From Punica granatum (Eukaryota > Streptophyta > Magnoliopsida > Myrtales > Lythraceae): 64,000 nucleotides of DNA. This document shows positions 1 through 11,800 of this stretch, piece by piece; within the stretch, counting starts at the first letter, position 1; each line of letters opens with the position of its first letter. A program made the translations under genes and the position numbers. The notes below the pieces were generated by a model, which worked only from the letters and a program-made list of their open reading frames with translations, had not been told where the DNA came from and ran no database searches. The stretch spans positions 10,106,001 through 10,170,000 of the forward strand of contig NC_045129.1 in NCBI RefSeq assembly GCF_007655135.1. Reading direction: 5' to 3'.

Positions 1-611
1 GTTTGACTTTTTTCCCACGTCATTATTGCTTCCGGTTCTCACGATCTACATTTTTCATTATTTTTGTCTGCCGTTCGGTTGGATCAGCTTTTGTTTTGAG
101 CACACTTGACGCCTCTTGGTTTCGATCACATGATGCGCCGGTGATGCAGTTATAATTGATTGATTTTCCACTTGATCCTTTAATTTTCTACATGGGAATC
201 CTGGCCAGAACCATATCTTGCGCACTGTCGAGGCTTGAGACTCTGCTCCTCATACAGTCGAGCAAAATCTGCTTCGGTACCACTAACCTGAGCGTCACCT
301 TTTTCAGATCGAAAATATTTTACTCGATCACCCTGAACTAAGGGTCCAAAACTGTGACTTGATTCATATATACTCACGATTTGATAGCCATCAATCTTCC
401 GATGATTTATCTTGGTACCAATTGGCCGTTGATTGGTAAATCTATTATTCAAGCAACTTTGCCATTGGAAGTTTGACCCTATAGAGAAATCACCTTGTTT
501 GCCACAGCTTTCTCAAAGAAAATGAAGATCATCCAAAGTTTTTTCACACTTTCATGCCATTCTTGCTTTTGGATGAGCCCATTCTGAATTTTTCTGCGAC
601 TCTGCTCACAG
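1..611 (+). other. Annexin intron 1 (3' part), no exon seen
   Basis: This stretch precedes the first visible annexin exon. I looked for the short first exon of plant annexins (about 25 codons, ending with a lone G that completes the glycine of GWGT) and found nothing matching. The intron acceptor is the AG at 610-611 after a short pyrimidine-poor tract. A 90-codon minus-strand open frame at 180-452 resembles no family I know. The region is best read as the end of a long first intron, with exon 1 outside the window. Confidence 0.55.
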
Positions 612-2360
612 GTTGGGGGACGAATGAGCATCTGATCATATCCATATTGGCCCACCGAAATGCTTCCCAGCGCAAGTTAATTCGACAAGTCTATGCTGAG
701 ACATATGGGGAAGATCTACTCAAAGCTCTTGACAAAGAGCTTTCAAGCGACTTTGAGGTCAGTTAGTGTTCATTCACATATTGGTCTTGCAGAAGGAAAT
801 TCTTATGCTGTTGAATGTGTATGTTAAGGCTGTTGGATATTTGACAGAAAACTATTCTGCTTTGGACCCTGGAACCTGCTGAGCGCAATGCATATTTGGC
901 CAACGAGGCTACAAGGAAGTTCACTTCTAGTAACTGGGTTCTCATGGAAATTGCCTGCACGAGGTCTTCCCTCGAACTGTTTGCCACAAGGCAGGTGTAT
1001 CATGCTCAGTACAAGAAATCCCTGGAAGAAGATGTTGCATATCACACAACAGGGGATTTCCGCAAGGTACCTTTTTTCAATAACTGAGAATGCCTTTCTG
1101 GTAATGACGGACAATGTAATGATCTGTTGAGTCTCTCTCTTTCTGCGATCTTAGACTTTCTAGAATATCAGTTGCCATAGAAAATCGGGCCTTTTATTTA
1201 TCGCTTGGCTTGCCTTGTTCTCTTAAAAGTATCCTGGTTCTTGGTGAACTTGCAGCTTTTGGTTCCTCTTGTGAGCTCATTCCGTTATGAGGGACCTGAG
1301 GTGAACATGATGCTAGCCAAATCAGAGGCTAAAATTCTTCATGAGAAAATTTCGGAGAAGGCCTATAGTGATGAGGAGGTCATAAGGATTCTCACTACCA
1401 GAAGCAAAGCTCAGCTCAGTGCAACGTTGAATCACTACAATGATCATTTTGGAAATGCTATCAACAAGGTATTTACCTCTATCTGCTATGTTTAATCTTT
1501 ATCTTAGAGTGGTGCCATCCCTGAAGATAAGAATGACTTGTGATCTTTTTCAACAAATCATTGGATTATTGAAGAAGAATTGGTAGCTTATGGATGTTTT
1601 TTTTTTTGTCCTTCTGTTCCCACTAAATGGACTCCAATTTTACCCATTAATTTTTCATGCGACTACCTTAGTCACTTTTTAAAAATCGTTCCTTGGTTTA
1701 GAAGGAAGTCTATTGAGTAAAATAAGTAAATTTTATTGGGTAGGATATGATGCTCGAGTATAAAAGGTGTCATTTGAACTGCAAGATATTGTTTCCCATT
1801 GATATTTAGTTGGAGGAAATATCCTACGCTGCCATTATTAGGATGAAAAGGATCGAACCCCTGGCTGTAACTTTTTTGGTTGAAATATCCCGGTCAAGTG
1901 GCACGTATCTTCTGGTGAAAAGTTGACAGCTGAAAACGTGTCTAGATTTTATACTAGGACGATATCTGTTGATACTTCGTCTGAAGCCTTTATACTAGGT
2001 GTAGAAGAAATGTCCATTCCAAATTGCACCCTGTTTGTCTTAACATTGCAACAAGTATTGCAGGATCTGAAGGCCGATCCCAATGATGATTTCCTCAAGC
2101 TACTGAGAGCAACGACCAAATGCCTGACCCGCCCGGAGAAGTACTTTGAGAAGTTACTGCGTCTATCCATCAACAAAATGGGGACTGATGAAAGGGCTCT
2201 GATCCGAGTTGTCACTACCCGTGCGGAGGTCGACATGGAACGTATCAAGGAAGAGTACCAAAGGAGAAACACCGTCCCTCTGGAACGGGCCATTGCAGGG
2301 GACACCTCTGGGGACTATGAGAAGATGCTTCTTGCTTTGATTGGACATGGAGATGCTTAA
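612..2360 (+). CDS. Annexin (plant D1/D2-type), 5' exon missing from window
   Basis: Calcium-dependent phospholipid-binding protein of the cytosol and membrane surface; plant annexins act in calcium signalling, membrane repair and stress. Visible exons are 612-757, 848-1066, 1256-1468 and 2064-2360, all GT-AG and in phase, giving 291 residues. The family is usually about 315 residues, so only about 25 N-terminal residues in an upstream exon are missing. Repeat 1 begins with the type II calcium loop GWGTNE and carries the conserved SILAHR histidine; repeat 4 carries KMGTDE. Residues such as [16 protein letters not shown] and the end [16 protein letters not shown] are annexin hallmarks. Repeats 2 and 3 lack good calcium loops, as is normal in plants. 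No frameshift or stop is seen. The ATG at 554 lies in intron sequence and is not the start. Annexin identity is certain; the subclass is inferred. Confidence 0.93.
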
Positions 2361-2521
2361 GAAGTCGGGAACAAAACTTCACCTATAATGAGTCCTTTTG
2401 ATGGTTAAGTTATTGTGCTTGTTGCTCGATGGACCTGAACAAGCACATTTATGGTTGAGTACTTGTGTTGTTTTATGTTGATCAGATTTGCAGGACCTTA
2501 TTCTGAGATATTATGCGATAA

Positions 2522-2527
2522 AATAAA
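2522..2527 (+). terminator. Annexin poly(A) signal AATAAA
   Basis: A canonical AATAAA lies about 165 bp after the annexin stop codon, in T/G-rich sequence typical of a plant 3' UTR. It is the likeliest polyadenylation signal; the cleavage site is not defined. Confidence 0.5.
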
Positions 2528-3235
2528 CCGAGTAAAAGCAACCTTTTTGTTATGGTTGTGCTCGTTCTTTAACCTGGGATTCTCTTGTCGAACCCCTTAA
2601 AGATTTAATCTTGGTGCCATTTTAATTATTAGATAAAGCTTGAATTGTGATTTTGCCGCACGCTACAATTACAAGACCTATTAACGCGAGAAACCAAAAT
2701 AGCTTTACACATGAAAAATAATCTCCGTCTGACGTAGTACTTTCTCCCGAGAGAAATTCGACGATGGTCCTTAACCTATTAATGCTTTTTCAGCTTGTCA
2801 CTGACCTTTTATTCAGAGCTGAAGTCATCTTTAACTATGCATATGATTTTGTTGTTCATCCATTGGTTTCGGTCAACGCTGGTTGCCTTGGAAATAAAAC
2901 TTTCAAAATGAATTCTACCCTAAATATAAGGGTCCGTTTGGTTTTGTAGTAGAAATATTTTTCACTCCACTCTAGTTCACTTTACTTTTTCTTCAGTTCA
3001 AATATTAAATTGGACTTTTAGATACATCAGAAACATCCATTCATGTGTGACCTACGCTTGATTGTTATATTAAATTGATATTAGTAGTATAATCACATAG
3101 TTTATGAAAAATTTAAGATATGTTCACTTGTGCAAATTTTTTAATATTTGAATCATATAATTGGCAAGCTGAGAACTGATGTACATAACTCGTGCAAATT
3201 TGTTATTTTAAATGGTTTTTTATGATACATTTTAT

Positions 3236-3760
3236 TTAATTTTAGCAGTAATTTTGTTTAAAAGAATTTATTTATCATCTTGAATATTAATATGCTTAAT
3301 ATATTGAAATATATATATATAATTATTTGTGTATATATTGAAATATGTATATATAATTATTTTTTAGTACTATTTTTTTTGTTTAAAAGAAAATTTATCA
3401 CACTGAAAATTATCAATGTAAAATATGCTTATGTCAAATAATTATATAGATACTTATAATTATACTTGTTGGCTAGAATTAACATATCGTAGTTAATAGT
3501 ATACACGTTGAAATAGACATGATTTTGTTTATATGAATTAATTAATTTTTGGATGAACTAATTAATTTTTTGTTTACAAGAACATATCTATTACAGTGAA
3601 AATTATCAACGTGAAATATGATTATATCATATAATTATGTAGATACTTATAATTCTAATTTTTGGGTAAAATTTACATATCATAATTAATTGTACACGTA
3701 TTGAAATATATATAATTTTTTATATGAATAAATTATATAAATATTTACATTAATTTAAAT
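3236..3760. repeat. Degenerate ~200-bp tandem repeat
   Basis: Two clearly related units lie at about 3371-3540 and 3568-3735. They share in order a poly-T/GTTTA start, a GAAAATTATCAA block, an ATAATTAT..AGATACTTATAATT block and a TTGAAATA..AT end. A weaker third unit precedes them near 3236-3330. The units have diverged by many substitutions and no coding frame runs through them. Confidence 0.6.
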
Positions 3761-4160
3761 ATAAACCTTATTTAGATATTTACCTTTGTAACAATATAAT
3801 TTTAATATTTACTGTTCTAACTATATTTATTGCATGTGATACAACTTTATATATATATATATATATAGATGGATTTGAACGTGACACCATCTAATATCAT
3901 TGTTGAGAAAAATGGCCATAAATGAATTTGGCCATTTTAAGTTATCAAATGAGGAGCTCGTTTTGTTCCCAATTTTCTCCTCGACAATTTTAATAATTAT
4001 ATAGAGAATGAGGATTTGATTAGAAGTATATTTATGCAATTAAATAGAGAATCATGAAAGGTGATCACTCTTCATGTCCGAATAGTCCGATTTTTAATTC
4101 TTTCTGTTGCCTTTTATGTAACAATACTTATGTGTTGTGTTTTAACCAATTGAAAAGCAG

Positions 4161-4330
4161 AATTACATGGCATATTCAAGAATTCAGTACAGTTAATTAG
4201 TTCCTCAAACATGAAATTGCTAAGGGAAAACAAGGGTAATGGTGACGATGAGAGGTGGAAATGGGTTTCGGGAATAAAAAAGAATGGTGGAATTACACGG
4301 CGTATTCAAGAATTCAGCACAGTTAATTTG
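4161..4330 (+). repeat. 40-bp direct repeat, 130 bp apart
   Basis: The segment starting GAATTACATGGCATATTCAA near 4161 recurs near 4291 with four mismatches in about 40 bases, ending AGTTAATT in both. The unit is too short to assign to an element. It may be the flanks of a lost insertion or a local duplication. Confidence 0.6.
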
Positions 4331-4749
4331 GCCGCTAAGTAGACTATATATTATTATTAATTTTTCTTAAAATAATTTTATGGTGAGAAATCTTATGAAA
4401 AATTGATCTGATAAAAATAATAAATGGTTAAAGGGACAGAGCAATTTTCCTAGGATTGGTGGTTAACGAAAGATTTTAAAATTTAATAATTCATATATAA
4501 CTCCTAAGTTATATGATATTATTTTGTAATTTTCATTTTTAGAAAGTGGATGTTAAGCAAATCTTTTAGCACTGGTTTTTTTTTAAAAAAAAAATTTCTT
4601 GGGGGATCCTTAGCACTCAGTTTTTTATTAAAATAGAAGATGAGATATATTCCAATTTCAACGAAAGACTACTTCCATTTATAAGAAGAATATAATTTGA
4701 ATACTCGTCCGACACAATTGTATAAAGGACACTAATTTAATATTTTTTT

Positions 4750-4860
4750 GCCGTTAGGAGAAGACGAATCGCGTTTTTAGAATCGACAAGGATTGAATCC
4801 AGAACCTTTTGATTTCGAATCGCCACCTTGTGCCGCTGCACTAATACCCCTTCCTCATGT
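4750..4860 (-). mobile_element. tRNA-derived SINE-like remnant
   Basis: On the minus strand, a box A-like segment (TTAGTGCAGCGGCACAA, 4829-4845) is followed about 30 bases on by a box B-like GGATTCAATCC (4790-4800). This internal RNA polymerase III promoter layout is that of a plant tRNA-derived SINE head. Cloverleaf pairing is not credible, so this is not a tRNA gene. Ends and target duplication were not defined. Confidence 0.45.
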
Positions 4861-5091
4861 AAAATTTAAATATTTTTAAGTACATAGAGAAATCATACAT
4901 AAAAGTAAAAAATTCTTTCTTCATGATATTCTGCCAATTCTCCCAATTAACAACCAACCAAAGAGAACCGCATATATCAATCGTTAGCACACATGCGACC
5001 CCATGCACCAATTATGAAACTGAATGGCATTCATAGTCTAGGAAAAAAGAGATCGGGAAAAGAGAGTTCCGATTTAATTAAAGAACAATTA

Positions 5092-5701
5092 TCAGCAGGT
5101 AATATCGGCTGACGAAACGGAAAGAGGATTCAGGAATTCGGCAGTATAATCAAAAGAGACGGCAATGCCGGGCAAGAGATGTCTCCCGTTGTTGACCACG
5201 CAGTCATCGTACTGTAGACGCCTGAAGTCATAAGGATTTATGAGGGTGGCTGACGTAAACCATCCGCATCGGAGGTGGACATTCGAGATGTTGCATGGGG
5301 AGTCACACTCGTTCGATATCGCCACCGAATAAAGCGGGATGCCAGAAGGGTCTTTTCCCGTCAAGCCGTTGGAGATTGTAATATCTTCGTGAGTACATCC
5401 CCTGTTTTGCAGCAGTGCTCTCCCTTCAGCTCGTGCCACTGCAAGAGTTTCACCACACGCACAGTGATAAACAGATTGATCATAACGTACTTAGTAATTC
5501 GTCCGTACAATAAAAGTCTACTTGATCTTCGATACTCCACATATATGTATATATTATACACCCAAAATATTAAGCATGAAATTAATAAAGTTTCAAACAT
5601 AATTAAACAGCTAATTGGTGAGGACTGAGATTATATAACGAACCGTCTTGAGAGAATGCAATTAGGAGCAGAAGGCCCAATGCAGAGAGGGTTGCTGCCA
5701 T
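5092..5701 (-). CDS. TPD1-like small secreted cysteine-rich protein
   Basis: Member of the TAPETUM DETERMINANT 1 family. TPD1 itself is a secreted ligand of the EMS1/EXS receptor kinase that sets tapetal cell fate; many TPD1-like relatives have other or unknown roles. Exon 1 is 5644-5701 and exon 2 is 5092-5438, joined by a GT-AG intron that splits one valine codon, giving 134 residues. Residues 1-19 form a signal peptide (hydrophobic core LGLLLLIAF). The mature part has six cysteines and the family signatures NVHLRCGWF, LINP and RRLQYDDC, ending SADITC, which matches the usual C-terminal domain length. A TA-rich stretch just upstream could serve as the TATA region. The start is chosen because it is the only ATG giving a signal peptide in frame. 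No damage is seen; which family member it is cannot be told. Confidence 0.88.
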
Positions 5702-5772
5702 TGCAAGAGATCGTGGCTTCTTCTTCCCTATATTCTCAATGGAGCATGAAAGAATTCACACACACAGACCCA

Positions 5773-5794
5773 GATATATATATATATATATATG
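5773..5794 (-). promoter_or_regulatory. TATA-like (TA)n tract upstream of TPD1-like gene
   Basis: An alternating TA run lies 72-93 bp upstream of the TPD1-like start codon on its strand, a reasonable place for a plant TATA box with a short 5' leader. It could equally be a plain microsatellite. Confidence 0.35.
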
Positions 5795-5799
5795 TAATT

Positions 5800-7000
5800 C
5801 GTTCACCAATATCGTAAATAATTTCGTGTTTATAGAAACTCATTGATGTAAAAATCCGTTGATATTATATTATTAGAAAGAAAAGTTTTCACGTTCAATT
5901 AATTGATTAATTGCCAAACATAATTGATGAACCAAATACTTGCAGACAAGGCTCCGTCAATTATTATTTGGAGGTTTCTTGCTTCTTATCTAATTCTTAG
6001 TAGATGAGGTGCATTAGCCATCTACCAAGAAAAGAATGAGGTATATTAGCCATTAACGGTCTGGAAATAGCCAAACTCATTCACATTTTATGATAGCTCA
6101 ATAATCCTAAAAAAACGTCAACACATTTAATCCTTAGCTACATTTATTAAATAATAGCCAAATTTTTGCTAAGATTTCTTTTTTCATTAGATTCTATTAT
6201 ATATTTTAATAAATGTAAATACAAATGCAAATTCTAGGTAGCACCTTGGAAAATTCCCGGTCCAACTTGACAGCCTCTACCATTTTATTAGTCTTTTCCG
6301 AATGGAAATTCTATCGGAAGAAGTTATTTCAAGTGAAAATGATTGGTTTCCCGATGAAATTCTCCTTTAGGGACAGAATTTCCATGGTAGATATAAGTGG
6401 GTTTTTCGATGAAATTTCCCTTTTTTTGTCCCCTTGGAAAGGTTGTACTTTCTTATCGTGGTGCTTTTTGGTAGTCAAGCATAATAATTATAAATTTGTC
6501 ATATTCGGCAATGAATATTTCTCGGAGAATTTACCTATCAAATATACAGAGCAGATATACGTATATATATATATATATGTGTATATATATATCTCTGAGA
6601 TTTAATGAGAAAGACTAGTATCGAGCAGATGTCAATGATTGCCGCATGTATGGCAATTAATAAATTTAATTTCTTATATATAGAAACTCATTAGCATAAC
6701 AGTCTTTCATGTTAATCAATTTGATGGCGTTTGGTGGATTGCTAGTATTCATATTATCCCCACTTTCGTGGAATCCACTTTCCCACTCCATTCGGTGAGA
6801 ATACATATTGCCACCAAAATGAAAAAGTATAGGTGAAATTGTAATTCATGTCAACCAAATATAGGAATAAATATAGGTGAAATTGTAATTCATGTCAACC
6901 AAATATAGGAATGTGGATAGATTCTCACGTACGAAACTCATTGCCGAACATAATTAGAAGCATAATATATTTCGCTGGCTGTTCTCCCATTATAAATACA
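5800..7000. other. Spacer with a 44-bp tandem repeat
   Basis: No gene is supported. The open frame at 6225-6605 runs into a TA microsatellite and resembles nothing known. At 6828-6912 a 44-bp unit beginning TATAGGTGAAATTG occurs twice in tandem almost perfectly. A short TA/TG microsatellite lies at 6560-6592. Confidence 0.5.
6828..6912 (+). repeat. 44-bp tandem duplication (2 copies)
   Basis: Two near-perfect head-to-tail copies of a 44-bp unit (starts 6828 and 6872). It sits about 240 bp upstream of the first defensin-like relic, so it may fall in that gene's former promoter. Confidence 0.8.
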
Positions 7001-7071
7001 TCAATTCAAATGCCACAGAATAAAATTCATCTCCAGATTAAACTTAGGAACCACAAGCTCGAAAATTCATC

Positions 7072-7582
7072 ATGGGGCTTTTTTTGTCAAGTTGGCGTTC
7101 TTCCTTGTTTTGATAACAACACCATGTCAGTGTAATTTCTTTTCGTTTCACTCATTATAGTGGCACACTCTTTTCTTTTCTTTTCTTTTCTTTTCTTTTG
7201 GGTACTTCTTTTGCCCATTGGCCGAGACTTAGATTATTGAACTCTTTGAGTGAGTTAAGACTGATATGACATTTAAAAAGATGTATCGCACGAAAAAAAT
7301 TGTGAGTGCAGTTGTGATATTGCAGGGAGCAGAAGATGGTTGCAAAACCAACGATGATTTCAAGCCTAAATGCTCGTTTGGGTTTGAAGCCGAGTGCGAC
7401 GTAAATGGCAATTGTCACTGTATACTTCCACCTATGGAAGAGAGACGACCTTCTATCGGAGTCGAGGAAGCACACATAGGATTTCTCTGCAAGAAGGAAG
7501 CAGAATGCAAGAAGTAGTACTGTCCTCCTCACTACATGGAGATTAAGATGCATAGGAGGCAATTGCCTAATGCATGAACCCT
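7072..7582 (+). pseudogene. Defensin-like cysteine-rich peptide gene, copy A (broken)
   Basis: The layout is that of a plant defensin-like (DEFL) secreted peptide gene: a signal-peptide exon from 7072 and a second exon from 7326 after a TTGCAG acceptor. Exon 2 encodes a short Cys-rich domain with spacing C-x5-(C)-x3-C-x7-C-x5-C-x-C; in this copy the second cysteine is Phe (NDDFKPKC). Exon 1 is broken: from the ATG the frame reaches TGA after 13 codons, whereas a one-base shift reads through a classic hydrophobic leader (KLAFFLVLITTPC), so one base seems lost. After TAG at 7515-7517 a second half-domain is still visible (C-x5-C, then YCPPHY and further cysteine codons reached only by frame shifts). 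I infer an ancestral two-domain DEFL protein now disabled. The donor site of exon 1 is ambiguous. A one-domain product with a different start cannot be excluded. Confidence 0.6.
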
Positions 7583-7616
7583 CTAAATAATTAATTAGTA
7601 CTTGTCTGCATGTATT
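7161..7616 (+). repeat. Direct repeat copy A flanking the LINE
   Basis: About 455 bp, from an intronic (TTTTC)n tract through the second DEFL exon into its 3' flank, recur at 13628-14094 with only a small number of substitutions and one short insertion. The two copies bracket about 6 kb that contains the LINE. They are far too long for a normal LINE target-site duplication, so a tandem gene duplication is the simpler reading. Confidence 0.88.
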
Positions 7617-7619
7617 TGG

Positions 7620-8810
7620 TTCATCAGTTAGTTTGTTCTAGGATCTTATGGATTAAAGACTGGCAATTGGACCGTCGGATTTATTGTTGTTTAAATTTGA
7701 GCTATTCATTAGAGCACTCACAATGACTCAAATTTCTGATTCCAATTGAATCCATATGATATATAGAGTTCAGTCTGGTTCCCAATGTGAGGAGGCATCA
7801 AAATTGGCCCAGTCCCTCTGAACCGGGACGGGGCCAATTGACTTTGTTCAATGCCCTAACCGAAGACTCCATGGCACTCTTTCCATCAAGTTGTTGCATT
7901 CCATGCTCCAGGAAGCTCGATGGGTTGTGTACTACCTAGTGGACCACAGTCGCCGTGCTGAGAAGTATCTCCACCCTAAAGGTGAATATTAACCTAGGCG
8001 AATTTGATGGCTCTGTCATCATGGACCGGACCGCCACGCATATCTGGCTGAGGATTAGCCAGTGCCTTTTGGGTAGAGCCTTGAGTGTAGACAGCAATGG
8101 AGCAATGGTCTTGTTGTTCGAGGGTGGCAGACGGGGGCCCTTCACTTGGATGGTCTCCTCTATATAGTCAGGGGGTGACCTTATGCGGCAAAAGACGCAA
8201 CAAATTAGTACCTCGAGAAAAACAAGTTCTGCCGACCCTGTCTAGAGGGAAAATTGCCTCTGGAGCACAACTTACCGCCTCTGGCCTGAAAATATGTGAT
8301 TTAGGCCGAATTCCATCATTTATGGCCTTAAATGGGCAATTTTATGTTATTTGGACGTTTTTGTAATTTTTAAAAATATTTTATTTTAGAGAATATTTTA
8401 TTTCCTTCATTATAGTCAGGGTTGACCCATTTGACCTAGTACGCAGAAGTTAATCGCAAAAATAATTCAATCAAAAGAGGACAGGTGGTTCCATGACCCA
8501 AGCTCGAAGTCAGGTTGGCGATAATTGCAGACCTTCAAGGTTACTCCTTCCGATTGGCAATCATAAGATGATTTTCTTCGTCGAATCAATGAAGCGGCGT
8601 GTTCTCGTGTGTGATCTTGAACCATGAAAGGGTTGGGGGATTGCACGGTTGTTGTAGGACTCCTGATAGGCATGAGTTGGTGTTACATCAGGAAGCGTCC
8701 GTGCTAATGATGCTCCAGTCAAGGCCTGTGGGTTCTTGTGAAGGATCGAGATGAAGTGTCGGCGTGGATGAATTTCCTTCTTGGATTCTGGCATTCTGAC
8801 TTCTTCTTTT
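7620..8810. other. Unassigned DNA between DEFL copy A and the LINE
   Basis: About 1.2 kb without a recognised gene. A 70-codon plus frame at 7955-8167 and another at 8097-8366 show no familiar motif. The part above about 8470 may be the LINE 3' untranslated region: the minus frame at 8561-8794 continues directly beyond the LINE reading frame. No poly(A) tail of the LINE could be fixed. Confidence 0.4.
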
Positions 8811-8819
8811 GTGTTCCAT

Positions 8820-11800
8820 TTAGCAGCTTTTGATTTTCTTGATGAAATGGTAGAGATCTCCTGGTTTCCCTACATGTAAAACATCATTTCGTGAGATCCA
8901 TAGCTGATAAAGAATGATTGCTGCATAGAGCAAGAAATTGGGCGTGTCCGTATTGTTTCTAATCAGCGTAAGAGGTGAGCAAGGAATGAAATTGATCAAG
9001 TCCTTGGCATGGGAGTTCGATATGACACTTGACTGAATATCCCATGGTGATTCCCTCCAAGCTACACGATAAAAGATACATTCTCCATAGAGATGATCAA
9101 AATTATCGAAACCAGTTTGGCAAAGAGGACACGGGGTGTTTTCTTCTCTAAACCAGGGGAGGCATTCACTAGCTATTCTCCATAAATGGAGTTTGAGACG
9201 TTCATGGATTTTCAACTTCCAAATGGCTTTCCGATCAAAATCAATATTATTTTGAAATATGTGCTTTTGATAAGATAAGTAGAAGGATTTCACTGAATAC
9301 TTCCCTGACGAGTTTGGAGTCCAAACAGCTGCATCTTCATAGTCTTCTTGGGCCAAGTCGATTTTAAGGATTTCTTCCACGGTACCTCGCTCAAAGAGGG
9401 TAGTGAGTAATGGAATGTTCCATCTTTTAGGATGTAAAAGCATCAGATCACGTACCTTGAGCTCCGGATTTGGAGTTACATTTGAATTAGGAGAGGGCTT
9501 ATGATCAAGCGTACCTGGAATCTAAGGGTCGAGCCAAGCTGAAATAGATGAGTCGTTGCCTACTGAGAAACATGTATTTACCTGGATGGTGTCCATTGCT
9601 AGTTTCACGGGGCGCAACGGAAACGAAAAAGGAACAGAAATTCAAAATTTCCTACCCGTGAAACTAATTCCAAGACCTACTAGAAGAATAAGAGTAAATA
9701 AAAGCGTACCTGGAATATTTAAAATTGTCGACCAAGCGTCCCACGCGTGACGCCTCTACCGGTGTCCACACCGACTTTGTCGACGAGTCTTCGAGATCGG
9801 CGGTGCTAGCGACCAACACTCGAAAGAAACACCGATGCAACACCCGAAAATTTTAAGACTAATGGACCTAATTTGAGTTGAACAATTCAACCCAAATTAT
9901 ATATATACTTTATATGCATATATATGCACGCACACATATATCAGCACATATAAATATGTGTTGCTTTTATATATAAAAAGTATATGCATATACACACATT
10001 ATATATATCATATATATATATTCTATGTACTCTGCCCCCCTTTTATAAGCAACAGGGGAGGAAGCAATTTAAATCCCTGGCCGATGTGGGATAAGGAAAA
10101 TCAAAGCTCCAAGTGACATGTGTCCAATTAAATGTCATTAAACCATTGGCCCATGTGTCACCGCATTAATCGTGCATCAATTTAGTCCATTTAATCTAAT
10201 AAATCGGGTCTAATTAATCGACAAATTTAATCTCATTAAATATCCGATTAATTAGTCACATCCTAAATCATCTAATCTCTATTAGACGATTTTATTTGTT
10301 TCAAAATATCTCGTCAATTTAGTCGTAGTGTGTGACCCTGTAGGTTCCCAATTACGTTGATAGTAATATCAAAATCTCTATTTCAATATTACAAACAGTG
10401 AGCGGCATCTAGCAATGCATCACCGTTACTCAAGTAATCGGAAAGTCAATTTCTCGACGAACCTCGTGACCTATATTACCGTGTAATATAATCCATTGTC
10501 CCCTATATCTCTATTGAGCCCAAGGCATGGTCGATGACATCCTTGTATGGCTCAATATTTCTCTTTCTTGGTTTACCGGTTAAGTCTATCAGAACAAATG
10601 AGCTCGATATCGTTATATCGACTCATTTGGGTATGCATACACTTTTAGACTTAACCACCAAGTGGCCGTGAGATATCGCTCCCGTTTCGTAGGAGGGACA
10701 AATTCTATTTTGATCACTCACATTCCTCTCCATGCTCTGTGGTATACCCAATAACTGTCTTTATAACCATCCTGTTACAGTGGCGTTTGACAGTATCAAA
10801 GTATATGACATTACATGTAGGAATCTATGGTGACCTCAAGTCAAAGGACCATTACACTATAGTCACTTTGAGATATGCTAATGACAGTCACGTAACAACC
10901 CATGTAGCAATCTCATAGTGGGTCAGTCCAATACACATTACTCTTAATGTATACATGTGGTGTGATTTGATATCTCCATATCCATGACCTATGAGACTTG
11001 GTCATCAATCAACACTCACACTAGTCTAACCGTATTATCGTTGTCCTAATTAACGATAATACTTTGACTATGGACATTTAGGAATAATGTTCATTAATTA
11101 TAGGATCTCACAATCAAGTCACACTTGATGCCTATTGAACCTACTATTCCAAGGACATTATTGTGTAAAATCATATTTAGCGCAATCTACACAATAACAG
11201 ATATGCCTCGTAATATAATGAAATAGATATCATATTACAGAACTGATTATAGATTGCCTCTAGGGCATACACCAATTCCCAACACTTACACCATTGGATG
11301 CCTTTCCATATTAGCGACGGGGAACTGCGATTGCTAGAGTTCAGGAAGTTTCCGTATTTTGCCTTTACAGCTCTACCAGCAAGGTTGTTGTTTGCTTTTG
11401 TTAATGCCCAGGCTGTTTTTGAAAGCATTGCTTTATTAGTGTCTTTCGCTCTTCTGAAGCCTAGGCCTCCCTCTGCTCTTGGTTTGCAAATGGACTCATA
11501 ATTCTTTGGTTCATAGAAGCTTTCGCTGTCCTTTGTTGAGCCCCACCAGAATCTTCTAGTTACTTTGTCAATGTCGCTTAATGTGGATTTCGGTAACCGG
11601 AAAAGAGACATGGTGTAAATTGGGGCGTTGTTGATGACTGAGTTGATCAGAGTTGCTCTACCCGCCCAGGAGAGTGTTTTTGCTTTCCAAGATGCCAATT
11701 TGCCTTTTATTTTGTCAATGAGGAATTGGAACGATTCCTTTCTTTTTCCTTTTGATGAATAAAGGATTACCCAGGTATTTGACATCTTCCTTTAATTTCC

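Larger units (their letters stand above)
2561..5091. other. AT-rich spacer between annexin and TPD1-like gene
   Basis: No gene is supported. The stretch holds a degenerate tandem repeat (about 3240-3760), a 40-bp direct repeat (4161 and 4291) and a SINE-like tRNA promoter remnant near 4790-4850. The segment at 2930-2990 starts with a GGGTCCGTTTGGTTTTG-like terminus typical of small TIR transposons, but I could not pair it with a second end. Confidence 0.5.

Noticed and set aside
180..452. 90-codon minus-strand frame in annexin intron 1
   Set aside because: No recognisable motif, no promoter or splice context, and it lies within an inferred intron.
554..611. ATG at 554 as the annexin start
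   Set aside because: It would replace the normal N-terminus with unrelated residues, and a proper acceptor AG at 610-611 precedes the conserved GWGTNE block.
1949..2305. 118-codon minus frame over annexin exon 5
   Set aside because: Antisense shadow of a well-supported exon.
7955..8366. Overlapping plus frames of 70 and 89 codons
   Set aside because: No known domain, and they overlap each other in different frames.
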